A stretch of 57,528 nt of DNA, from positions 1 through 57,528 of the forward strand of contig JAEEYQ010000073.1 in assembly GCA_016288215.1 (NCBI GenBank). The letters run 5' to 3'. This DNA comes from Lentisphaeria bacterium. GTDB taxonomy: Bacteria > Verrucomicrobiota > Lentisphaeria > Oligosphaerales > Oligosphaeraceae. Every line of letters begins with the position of its first letter. Position 1 is the stretch's first letter. Position numbers and translations under genes: made by a program. Shown here piece by piece: positions 17,161-24,517 of the stretch. The notes under the pieces were generated by a model. The model was not told the DNA's origin and did not search any database. It worked only from the letters and a program-made list of their open reading frames with translations.

Positions 17161-17367
17161 ATGGAAGCCAATAGGACCTTGTTGCAAATGAAGTTCGCGC
17201 GTGTGGTGGCCATGTTTGCCGAACAGCAGGGGCTTTCTGTGGAGCAGGCGCTGGCGCTTTTTTACCATTCGGAGACCTATCGTGAGCTGAGTGAGGGCAT
17301 TGCCGATCTGCATTGCCGCAGTGACCAATATGTCACCGATGAATTAAAGGCCGAATATTTCCAATAG
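17161..17367 (+). CDS. Small DUF3791-like protein
   Basis: 68 residues. LSVEQALALFYHSETYRELSEGIADLHCRSDQYVTDELKAEY resembles the DUF3791 pattern (a short helical protein often found beside a larger DUF partner in gut bacteria). A strong GGAGGAGG ribosome-binding site precedes the ATG. No partner gene is adjacent here. Function unknown; family assignment is by eye. Confidence 0.6.
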   Translation: MEANRTLLQMKFARVVAMFAEQQGLSVEQALALFYHSETYRELSEGIADLHCRSDQYVTDELKAEYFQ

Positions 17368-17420
17368 CGTATGGGGTTTCCGTGGGGTTCAGGTTTTTGT
17401 GACTATTTTGAAGTTTTATA

Positions 17421-17445
17421 TAACATATTGATTATAAGGAACTTA
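17421..17445 (+). repeat. 25-bp palindrome repeat, copy 2
   Basis: TAACATATTGAT followed by TATAAGGAACTTA, immediately before ATG 17449. The right half is altered so that AAGGAA serves as the ribosome-binding site of the DUF4838 gene. Confidence 0.6.
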
Positions 17446-17448
17446 CAT

Positions 17449-19635
17449 ATGATTCAACGGTCTATGTCTTTGATGCTCTGCGTGGCCCTCTCCGTTTGGG
17501 CCTATCAGATTGACTTGCCGGAGGATGCGATTCCCGCCGAAAAGACGGCCAAGACGGAGCTGGCGGCCGGTCTGGAGAAGATGGGGCTTCCGGCGGACGC
17601 GCTTCCGCCGTTTCATTTGGGGCAGACGGAACGGGCCGCCGCCGTCTTCGGCGTCTCATGGGATGCCTTGAAGCCGGACCAGATTCTGCTGAAGTGGACG
17701 AAGGAGGGCATCTTCCTGAGCGGAGCAAGACCCCGCGGCACCCTGTATGCCGTGGATGAGTTTCTGGAGCGCTGCGGCGTCCGCTATTGGTCGGAGACGG
17801 CGACCCACTATCCCAAATTGACGCAACTGCCGTTCACGGAACTAGATATCTCCTATGCGCCGCCCTTTTTCATGCGGGGGATGAACGCGAGCGCGTTGGT
17901 CCGCAGTCCCCGCTTTGCGGTGTCCATGCGGAACAACGGGACGGGATGGGGCATTGCCGAAGAGCTTGGCGACTGCATCGGCATTTGGGGATGGTGCCAC
18001 ACCTTCGGCCAGCTCATTCCCCAAGAGGCGTATTTCGAGAAACATCCGGAGTGGTTCAGCCTGATTGACGGCCAACGCGTTCCCAATGGACAGCTTTGCC
18101 TCAGCAATGCGGACATGCGCCACCAGCTGACGGAGACGGCGAAGGGCATCTATCGCGACTGGCATGGCGAAATTTTCTCTATCTCCATCAACGACAACAA
18201 TTTAGGATGCCAGTGCGAGGCGTGCAAAACACTGGACGCCGCCTATGGCGGGCCTTCGGGGACCAACCTTTGGTTCGTGAATCAGGTGGCGGCGGAGTTG
18301 AAGGCGGAGTTCCCTGAAATCCTCATTGACACCTTGGCCTACGCGCATACGGTGTCGCCGCCGAAGAACATCGTTCCTGCGGACAATGTGCTGGTGCGTC
18401 TTTGCTTCATCGGCGGCAATTTCGCCTTCCCGCTGGACTCTCCCGTCAATGCGGTCTGCCGCGAGCAGCTGGAGGAGTGGAGCCGCATTGCCCCCCGCCT
18501 GTCCATTTGGACTTACGAGGCGGATTTCAACAACTTCTACATTCAGCATCCCAACATCCGCAACTTCGCGGCGGATTTGCGGCTGTTTCGGGACCATCAT
18601 GTCTGCACCATCTTTGAGGAGGCCACGGCCCAAAGCTGGGGCTGCGAGGACTTTGCGGAACTGCGGGTGTATCTGGTCAGCAAGCTGATGTGGAATCCGG
18701 ATGTGGACCAGGCGGCGCTGACGGCGGAGTTCGTCAACGGCTATTACGGCGCGGCAGCGGCCCCCCATCTGCTGGCGGTGCTGGCGGAAATCGACCATGA
18801 GGTCGGCCATAACCCAAGTGCCTGGGCGGGAATCGAATGCGCCACCACGGGAACTTGGCAGTCTTTGGAGAGTCTGATGCGTTGCCATCGCCATGTCGAG
18901 GCGGCGCTGAAGGCGGTCGAAGGGGACAAAGTCCATTATGATAGAGTCAGAAAGACTTCTCTATCAACAGCTTATGCAATCTTGACCCGTCGGGAGGCCA
19001 CGCGGTGGTGCACGACACAGGGGGCGTTGGCGGAACTGAACCTTGAGGAACTCCTTCATCGCACGTTGGCGTGGAGCCGCGAGTTTGGCTATGAGAAGAT
19101 TGGAGAGAACTTTGAGACCTTCGCCGCCCGTCTGGAGAAGATTGTGGGGCCAAAGGAGGAAATGTCCATTCCAGATGTCTTTAAGAACCTGTCCCCGAAT
19201 GATTTAGCTATGGTTCCGTATCCCCTGTTCACCATCAAGTGCCAAGGCTTGTGGAATTGGGTGGTGGACGATCCCACCGCCGCCTTGGGCAAGTCGGTCA
19301 TGTTTACGGGAGACATCCCCACGTGGCTTCTGGAGGCTCCGTGCAGCCTGCCGGACTACCATGGCAAGTGGGATGTTTACGCGGAACTGCGCTGCGAATG
19401 CGACGACGGGGAGGCGGTGGCGCTGTTCATGCCCTTCTACGATTGGGGGGCGTCCTGCGAGACTCCCGGCCTCACCGTGATGGCGAAGGACATCGCCGGA
19501 ACCAGCTTCAAACTGCTCAAAATCGCCACTGTTTCCCTAACGCCAAGCACGAATCTCATCTTCTTCCCCGCAAAGAACAAGGCCATGAAAGTCTTTGTGG
19601 ACCGGGTTTTCTTTGTGCGGGCCCAAACAAACTGA
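17449..19635 (+). CDS. Secreted DUF4838 glycosidase-like protein
   Basis: A 728-residue protein with a Sec signal peptide (MIQRSMSLMLCVALSVWA). Residues about 40-120 resemble the alpha-glucuronidase/hexosaminidase N-terminal domain (GTLYAVDEFLERCGVRYW). The DUF4838 core follows, with the signature HTFGQLIPQEAYFEKHPEWFSLIDGQR...QLCLSNADM, then ISINDNNLGCQCEAC and SIWTYEADFNNFY. The last 140 residues form an apparent beta-sandwich domain. DUF4838 proteins are common in Lentisphaerae and Planctomycetes and are thought to act on glycans; no substrate is established. The upstream in-frame extension to 17371 is rejected because it would mask the signal peptide. Confidence 0.83.
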   Translation: MIQRSMSLMLCVALSVWAYQIDLPEDAIPAEKTAKTELAAGLEKMGLPADALPPFHLGQTERAAAVFGVSWDALKPDQILLKWTKEGIFLSGARPRGTLYAVDEFLERCGVRYWSETATHYPKLTQLPFTELDISYAPPFFMRGMNASALVRSPRFAVSMRNNGTGWGIAEELGDCIGIWGWCHTFGQLIPQEAYFEKHPEWFSLIDGQRVPNGQLCLSNADMRHQLTETAKGIYRDWHGEIFSISINDNNLGCQCEACKTLDAAYGGPSGTNLWFVNQVAAELKAEFPEILIDTLAYAHTVSPPKNIVPADNVLVRLCFIGGNFAFPLDSPVNAVCREQLEEWSRIAPRLSIWTYEADFNNFYIQHPNIRNFAADLRLFRDHHVCTIFEEATAQSWGCEDFAELRVYLVSKLMWNPDVDQAALTAEFVNGYYGAAAAPHLLAVLAEIDHEVGHNPSAWAGIECATTGTWQSLESLMRCHRHVEAALKAVEGDKVHYDRVRKTSLSTAYAILTRREATRWCTTQGALAELNLEELLHRTLAWSREFGYEKIGENFETFAARLEKIVGPKEEMSIPDVFKNLSPNDLAMVPYPLFTIKCQGLWNWVVDDPTAALGKSVMFTGDIPTWLLEAPCSLPDYHGKWDVYAELRCECDDGEAVALFMPFYDWGASCETPGLTVMAKDIAGTSFKLLKIATVSLTPSTNLIFFPAKNKAMKVFVDRVFFVRAQTN

Positions 19636-19659
19636 AGGCTCTACCGCCCATCCGTTTCC

Positions 19660-20430
19660 ATGTCCATTGATCATCGTCAATCGCAAATGCCTACGGGGCA
19701 GCGACTTCTGAATAAGAGACCGCTGCCTGTCTGGGCATTTGTGATTGCGCTTCTTGCCGCTGTGACGATGACTGCCCAAGATGATTGGGGCGGTTTTTTG
19801 GGGGATTCGTTGTCAGAAGAAGCGTTTTTGGAGTCCCTTAAGCCCATTGAGGATCGACAGCCGCCCTCCATTCTGCCCTCGCTTCTGAAATTGGCCGAGA
19901 CCGAGGCGAAAGCCGACTCGGCGACTCCCACGGAGGCTGCAAATGCAGTGGAGGAGAAAACAGCGGACCCGCCGCCGACGGATGCCAACGGCCTCCAGCC
20001 CCAAAATGATGCCGAAGCTGGCGACCAGGTGATTCCCGAACATTTTTCGGTGGACGGCAACGTGCTCATCAAACGGAATGACGCTGGCACCGTCACGGGC
20101 ATCACCTATCTGGATGGGGTGGTTCCACGGACCGTCAATTTCTTGGACGACGAAGGGCAGCCCGTCTCCAACGCCGCCCCCAAGCCGCCGTTGACCATGG
20201 GCCCCGGCAACCACAGCCTGACGGATATTTTGGCGCGTCCTATTGTCGAGTCGCCCAGCCGGCAGGAAAATCGGCAGAACGCGGATTTCCATCATCAGGA
20301 GCGGAGCCGTCAGCAGAATCGTAGTCGTAACAATTTGAGAAATAATAACATGCAAAACTATGGCGGCATGCCCCGCAATCATTGGATGGGAACGTCGAAT
20401 GCACCGCCCCATTCCTTTGACGGGCAATGA
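19660..20430 (+). CDS. Hypothetical exported protein with Arg/Asn-rich tail
   Basis: 256 residues, not recognised. An N-terminal hydrophobic segment (VWAFVIALLAAVTMTAQ) is a signal peptide or anchor. The middle is acidic and Ala/Pro-rich. A short ordered part (EHFSVDGNVLIKRNDAGTVTGITYLDGVVPRTVNFLDDEGQPV) could be a beta domain. The last 60 residues are rich in Arg, Gln and Asn. The start could also be ATG 19687; neither has a clear ribosome-binding site. It lies 24 bases after the DUF4838 gene. Confidence 0.6.
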   Translation: MSIDHRQSQMPTGQRLLNKRPLPVWAFVIALLAAVTMTAQDDWGGFLGDSLSEEAFLESLKPIEDRQPPSILPSLLKLAETEAKADSATPTEAANAVEEKTADPPPTDANGLQPQNDAEAGDQVIPEHFSVDGNVLIKRNDAGTVTGITYLDGVVPRTVNFLDDEGQPVSNAAPKPPLTMGPGNHSLTDILARPIVESPSRQENRQNADFHHQERSRQQNRSRNNLRNNNMQNYGGMPRNHWMGTSNAPPHSFDGQ

Positions 20431-20451
20431 GCCACTTTCTTGAGTAAAACC

Positions 20452-21009
20452 ATGAATGATTCCATCATAACGCTTACCCCGCTGACGGCGGATGACCGGG
20501 AGGCCTTCATCCGCGATAACCAATATGCCTTCAAATTTGGCGCCATGGAAGAATTTGGCCAACGGGACGACCATTTGGAGGAGGACGGAGAAATCATCTC
20601 CCGAAAGACCATTGAGCGATGCATTGACGAGGGCGAGGCGTATCGCATTCGCCAAGGAGGGAAGATTGTCGGCGGCCTTGTGCTGAAAATCGACAAGAAG
20701 ACACAGCACAACCACTTGGAGCTGCTGTTCGTGACACCGTCCGTCCACAGCAAAGGCATTGGCCAGGCCGCCTGGAGGGAAGTGGAGCGACTGTATCCTG
20801 AAACGCGGGTTTGGGAAACCTGCACCCCCTATTTTGAGAAGCGCAACATCCACTTCTACATCAACAAATGCGGCTTCCATGCCGTGGAGTTCTTCAATGC
20901 CTTCCATCCCGATCCCCATGACCCGGAACCAGGGGCCCACGATGACGCCGAAGAGGGCTTCGAGGGCATGTTCCGCTTCGAGAAAGAGATGAAACAGAGT
21001 CATAATTAG
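20452..21009 (+). CDS. GNAT-family N-acetyltransferase
   Basis: 185 residues with a GNAT core: LELLFVTPSVHSKGIGQAAWREVERLYP carries motif A (acetyl-CoA pyrophosphate loop SKGIGQ), and YFEKRNIHFYINKCGFHAVEFFN is motif B. The C terminus is acidic. ATG 20452 is taken as start although no clear ribosome-binding site is seen; a TTG lies four codons upstream. Substrate unknown. Confidence 0.82.
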   Translation: MNDSIITLTPLTADDREAFIRDNQYAFKFGAMEEFGQRDDHLEEDGEIISRKTIERCIDEGEAYRIRQGGKIVGGLVLKIDKKTQHNHLELLFVTPSVHSKGIGQAAWREVERLYPETRVWETCTPYFEKRNIHFYINKCGFHAVEFFNAFHPDPHDPEPGAHDDAEEGFEGMFRFEKEMKQSHN

Positions 21010-21165
21010 GAATGGAAATCCATAATGAAAGAGTACGGCTTTGTCCGTACGACTGCCAATGGACGCGGGACGTGGAAAAGTGAAAAGTGAAACAGCAGGC
21101 AATCTCCGCAAAAATGAGTCAAAGGCATTGGCATAAGCTCAAAAACGGGATATTGTAGAGACGTG

Positions 21166-21188
21166 GCCCATGGCGCAGTCCCATGGGC
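21166..21188 (+). promoter_or_regulatory. Hairpin upstream of the NeuB-like gene
   Basis: GCCCATGG and CCATGGGC pair over 8 bp with a 7-base loop, about 60 bases before ATG 21248. The 238-base gap otherwise holds the 14-mer GTGAAAAGTGAAAC (21078-21091), which recurs inverted at 24292-24305. Confidence 0.4.
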
Positions 21189-21247
21189 GAAAGACCGGCT
21201 CTTGCGGGCCATCATATTGGATTCAGTCAATGGAGAAGGAGTTACCC

Positions 21248-22396
21248 ATGCCGTTCCGTCAGTTCTATCATCGCACCATTCAAGTTGGCAAACGCCTCAT
21301 CGGCCCTGGTCAGCCCATCTTCCTGACGGCTGAAATCGGCGCGGCCCATTTGGGCAAGCCGGAGAACGTCTTCGCCATGATCAAGGCGGCGGCGGAGGCC
21401 GGATGCGACGGTGCGGACATGTTCATGGGCTCCCCCGATGGCTTCTATTGGTGCGAGGGCACCAGCGAACGCAGCTATCGCGAGTTTTGGCGCAACTGCT
21501 CCTACACGGACGAACAGTGGACCGAGTTCATCAACTATGCGGACAGCCTGGGCCTCATTCTCTATCCGACTCTGCTGGACGAGGAGGCGGTGGAGCGCTG
21601 CCGTCATCTGCCCATCAAAATGGCCAACATCAACAGCGATGACGCCAACAATCCCTTCCTGCTGCGGAAGGCAGTGACGTTGGGCGTCCCCCTGACCATG
21701 CATGACATTGACATCACATTGACGGAGCTGAGCGAGGCCATCGCCGTCTTTGAGGAAAGTGGCTTCAAGGACTTGATTGTCCTGCACTCCACCCGTGAAA
21801 GCGGCGAAGAGTCCTCCCTGTACCGCACGGCGAACCTGAAGGTGATGGACACCTATCGGCAGGTCTTCGGCAGCTACGGCTTCATGACAGGCTGTGTGGA
21901 ACATACCACCAGCGACTTCTTGATTTATGCGGTGGCGGCGCTGGAACCCGTCCTCATCTCCAAGCACATCCAGCTCTCGAAGGACAATCCCCACGACACG
22001 CTGATCTCCGTCAACACGGCGGACCTGAACATGATGGTCAAAAAGGTGCGCTATGTGGAAATGGCTCTGGGACTGGGAGTTGTGGAATGCGTCGTGGATC
22101 ATGACGGAAAGCGGCCCGTGCCTTTCCGCCGCAAAGTCCTGGTGGCCAAACGGGACATTCCCGCCGGCAAGGTGATGGAGATGGACGACTTCTGCGCGAA
22201 GCGTCCCGGCAACATCAAAGGCGTCGCCCCCATGCAGTACATCCATCTTTTGGGTGCTACGGCCAAACAGGACATCGCGAAGGACACGCCGTTGGATTTC
22301 GAGCTGTTCGAGAACATTCAGCCCGCCCCCTACAAGTATCCGCCCCTCAAGACCTATCGCATCGGCACCACGCTGGACAATCTGCACGGAGCCTAA
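21248..22396 (+). CDS. NeuB-like sialic acid synthase with SAF domain
   Basis: A 382-residue protein. The N-terminal TIM barrel resembles N-acetylneuraminate synthases (PIFLTAEIGAAHLGKPENVFAMIKAAAEAGCDGADMFMG; FKDLIVLHSTRESGE). The C-terminal SAF/antifreeze-like domain includes KVLVAKRDIPAGKVMEMDDFCAKRPG. These enzymes condense phosphoenolpyruvate with an N-acylated hexosamine to make nonulosonic acids. The usual EIGVNHNG motif is EIGAAHLG here, so the substrate may differ. No neuA or neuC neighbour is seen. GGAGAAGGAG sets the start. Confidence 0.82.
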   Translation: MPFRQFYHRTIQVGKRLIGPGQPIFLTAEIGAAHLGKPENVFAMIKAAAEAGCDGADMFMGSPDGFYWCEGTSERSYREFWRNCSYTDEQWTEFINYADSLGLILYPTLLDEEAVERCRHLPIKMANINSDDANNPFLLRKAVTLGVPLTMHDIDITLTELSEAIAVFEESGFKDLIVLHSTRESGEESSLYRTANLKVMDTYRQVFGSYGFMTGCVEHTTSDFLIYAVAALEPVLISKHIQLSKDNPHDTLISVNTADLNMMVKKVRYVEMALGLGVVECVVDHDGKRPVPFRRKVLVAKRDIPAGKVMEMDDFCAKRPGNIKGVAPMQYIHLLGATAKQDIAKDTPLDFELFENIQPAPYKYPPLKTYRIGTTLDNLHGA

Positions 22397-22414
22397 ATGC
22401 CTGACTAGCAATTT

Positions 22415-22485
22415 TCTAGAGCAACTAGAGCTTCTAGAAAATTACTAATTCCCAATTCCTAATTCCCAATTCCCAATTCCCAATG
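22415..22485 (+). repeat. Composite 9-mer/7-mer repeat locus 1
   Basis: Three 9-base units (TCTAGAGCA, ACTAGAGCT, TCTAGAAAA) at 22415-22441, then six 7-base units of CCTAATT/CCCAATT type at 22444-22485. The array ends three bases before the metallophosphoesterase ATG. Confidence 0.85.
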
Positions 22486-22487
22486 CG

Positions 22488-23693
22488 ATGTTCTTCCTCG
22501 TCTTCATCCTTCTCGTCTGCGGCATGACGGCCTTCGACTGGTGGTGGCTGCGTTGCGCGTTTCTGAGCCGCCATCCCGTGTGGGCCGTCCTGCTGCTCGC
22601 CTTTATGCTGGCGTTGCTGCTGTTGCCGCCCGTGCTGCGGCATACTCTCGGCAAATACACCATTTTGCGGATTATGGAGGAGGCCTCGTGGATTTGGCTG
22701 GCATGGTCCTTCTGGCTCGCCTTCTGCTTTTGCGGTTTCACCCTGTGGAACCTGACCGCCAAGCTTTTTGGAGCATTTCATCTAAGTATCTCAATACCAA
22801 TGATTTCCGCATGGACGGCGGCGTGGGCGGCCATTGCCCTCACGCTGTTGGCGACCATTTGGGGCGTGGTGGAGGCGGATGCCATCCGCGTCAAGACCGT
22901 GAAGATTGCTTCGCCGCGGGTGCCGAAGGAGGCCGACGGCTATCGCATCGCGTTGGTGAGCGATGTCCATCTGGGCGGCGCGGCCACGTGGCGGCGGCTG
23001 GAGAAGACCGTGCGGCTGGTGAATGCCACGGAGGCGAATCTGATTCTCAGCGCCGGCGATCTCATTGACGGGAAGAGCGAGCGGGAACGTCAGCTGGCGG
23101 CCGCGTTGGATTCCATGCATGGGGCGGCGGGCTGCCAAAAACTGGCGGTGACGGGAAACCACGATGTGTATTCGGGACTGGACTTCAGCCGCCAATGCCA
23201 TGAGGCGGCGGGCTTCCTGCTGCTTGACAACGCAGGACGGCAGCTGGCTCCATGGCTTTGGATCTATGGCGAAAAGGATCCTGCAAGTGGTTGGCATCCA
23301 GGATATAAGACATCACGAGACCCCGTGGTTCCTCCCCACGCATGGCCAACGGAGCTGAAGCCGGAATCGGGCGTTTTCCGCCTCCTCCTCAAACACCGTC
23401 CCGATGGCCGCAGCGCGGTCTTCGGTGAACAGGCCGTCTTCGATTTGGCGCTTTCTGGCCACAGCCACGGCGGTCAGATTTTTCCCTTCAATCTGCTGGT
23501 CCGCCTTCAGCATCCCTTTACGGAAGGGCGGCTGCATCGTCTGCCAAACGGCATGGGGCTTTATGTGTCTCCGGGTACAGGCGTGTGGGGCCCTCCCTTT
23601 CGCGTCCTGGCCAGGCCAGAAGTGACGCTTTTTATTCTAACTCATTCTGATGCAATGAGTTGCGATAATTCAAAAGGCGGGGAGACTCCATGA
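22488..23693 (+). CDS. Membrane-bound metallophosphoesterase (YkuE/YaeI type)
   Basis: 401 residues: about four hydrophobic helices in the first 130, then a calcineurin-like domain. Metal-binding motifs appear in order: SDVHLG, GDLID, GNHD, LSGHSHGGQIFPF, with the family-typical GTGVWGPPFRVLARPEVTLF near the end. The closest known activities are metallophosphoesterases thought to act on lipid or nucleotide phosphates at the membrane; substrate unknown. The ATG lies right after a 7-mer array with no good ribosome-binding site. The 3' end overlaps the next gene by ATGA, and an imperfect 25-bp palindrome (23638-23662) lies within its last codons. Confidence 0.87.
   Translation: MFFLVFILLVCGMTAFDWWWLRCAFLSRHPVWAVLLLAFMLALLLLPPVLRHTLGKYTILRIMEEASWIWLAWSFWLAFCFCGFTLWNLTAKLFGAFHLSISIPMISAWTAAWAAIALTLLATIWGVVEADAIRVKTVKIASPRVPKEADGYRIALVSDVHLGGAATWRRLEKTVRLVNATEANLILSAGDLIDGKSERERQLAAALDSMHGAAGCQKLAVTGNHDVYSGLDFSRQCHEAAGFLLLDNAGRQLAPWLWIYGEKDPASGWHPGYKTSRDPVVPPHAWPTELKPESGVFRLLLKHRPDGRSAVFGEQAVFDLALSGHSHGGQIFPFNLLVRLQHPFTEGRLHRLPNGMGLYVSPGTGVWGPPFRVLARPEVTLFILTHSDAMSCDNSKGGETP
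23638..23662 (+). repeat. 25-bp palindrome repeat inside a coding region
   Basis: TAACTCATT, CTGATG, CAATGAGTTG: 8-bp perfect arms (AACTCATT/AATGAGTT). It is translated as LTHSDAMSC, after the conserved part of the metallophosphoesterase. Confidence 0.55.
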
Positions 23694-24226
23694 CGGCTGT
23701 TCATCTCCAAACCGAACGGCTGAAACTGGTTCCCGAAGAGACGGCGTTTCTAGAGACCGCCTACGCCATTGCCTCCGACCAAGAAGCGAATCGGCTTATG
23801 CTATACATGCCCGTAGCATCAAAGACGGAAGTGTATGACTATCTGAAACTTGCAGAAGATGAATGGAAAAGCCCCCTGGAGGAGCAAGTCCGCTTCTATT
23901 TTGCTATCTTGCTGGACGGGAAGCACATCGGGGAAATCAGCATCGACATCATTGACGATGGCGTTGGCGAATTCGGCTGGATTCTCCAAAAGGACTATTG
24001 GCGGCGGGGCATCGTTAGCGAGGCAGCCCTCGCCCTGTTGGATTTCGCCCGCGACACCCTGCATCTGAAGCGCATGGTGGCTCATTGCGACACGGAGAAC
24101 GTGGGCTCCTATCGCGTCATGGAGAAGCTGGGGATGCGGCGCGTGGCGGAATATGGTGGCCGACGGAACCGTCTGGCTCCCGAAGAGGAACGGCGGGAGC
24201 TGCGCTATGAGTTGGAATTTCCATAA
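23690..24226 (+). CDS. RimJ/RimL-type GNAT acetyltransferase
   Basis: 178 residues. Begins LQTERLKLVPEE, typical of RimJ/RimL proteins, with FGWILQKDYWRRGIVSEAALALLDFARDTLHLKRMVAHCDTENVGSYRVMEKLGMRR covering motifs A and B. Related enzymes acetylate protein N termini or small molecules. Translationally coupled to the metallophosphoesterase by an ATGA overlap. Its TAA stop lies at the start of a 25-bp palindrome repeat (24224-24248). Confidence 0.87.
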   Translation: MTAVHLQTERLKLVPEETAFLETAYAIASDQEANRLMLYMPVASKTEVYDYLKLAEDEWKSPLEEQVRFYFAILLDGKHIGEISIDIIDDGVGEFGWILQKDYWRRGIVSEAALALLDFARDTLHLKRMVAHCDTENVGSYRVMEKLGMRRVAEYGGRRNRLAPEEERRELRYELEFP

Positions 24227-24248
24227 ATAATTGATAATAAATGACTTA
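24224..24248 (+). repeat. 25-bp palindrome repeat supplying a stop codon
   Basis: TAAATAATTGAT then AATAAATGACTTA. The first TAA is the stop of the GNAT gene, after a CCA codon. The copy at 27395 has the same CCA-TAA arrangement. Confidence 0.6.
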
Positions 24249-24338
24249 AATGATTCCATAAAATACACGGAAGAACACAGAAGGAGAGGATAGTTTCACT
24301 TTTCACAAAAGGTCCTAAAGGACCGCTGTCTCTGGGAT

Positions 24339-24411
24339 GTCCCCCCTGCGGAAATGGTTCACCTTTTTCATGAAGAGGATAAAGCGCGTCCGCCATTTCC
24401 GTAAGGGGGAC
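24339..24411 (+). promoter_or_regulatory. Long bipartite stem-loop upstream of the 959-residue gene
   Basis: GTCCCCC (24339-24345) pairs with GGGGGAC (24405-24411), and CGGAAATGG (24349-24357) pairs with CCATTTCCG (24393-24401): 16 bp around a 3-base by 3-base internal loop, with a 35-base apical loop. A smaller GGTCC-TAAA-GGACC hairpin precedes it (24311-24324), as does a CACGGAAGAACACAGAAG repeat (24264-24281). It ends 106 bases before ATG 24518, so it could be a leader RNA. Confidence 0.5.
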
Positions 24412-24517
24412 GCCTCCAGAGCCCCGCGCTGCTTCAGTGCGTTTTGCGAAAAGGGGACTTGAGTCATTGTGTATTGGGAGAGAATGGGTTAGAGAACCGA
24501 AATGCGGAAGGAGCACC

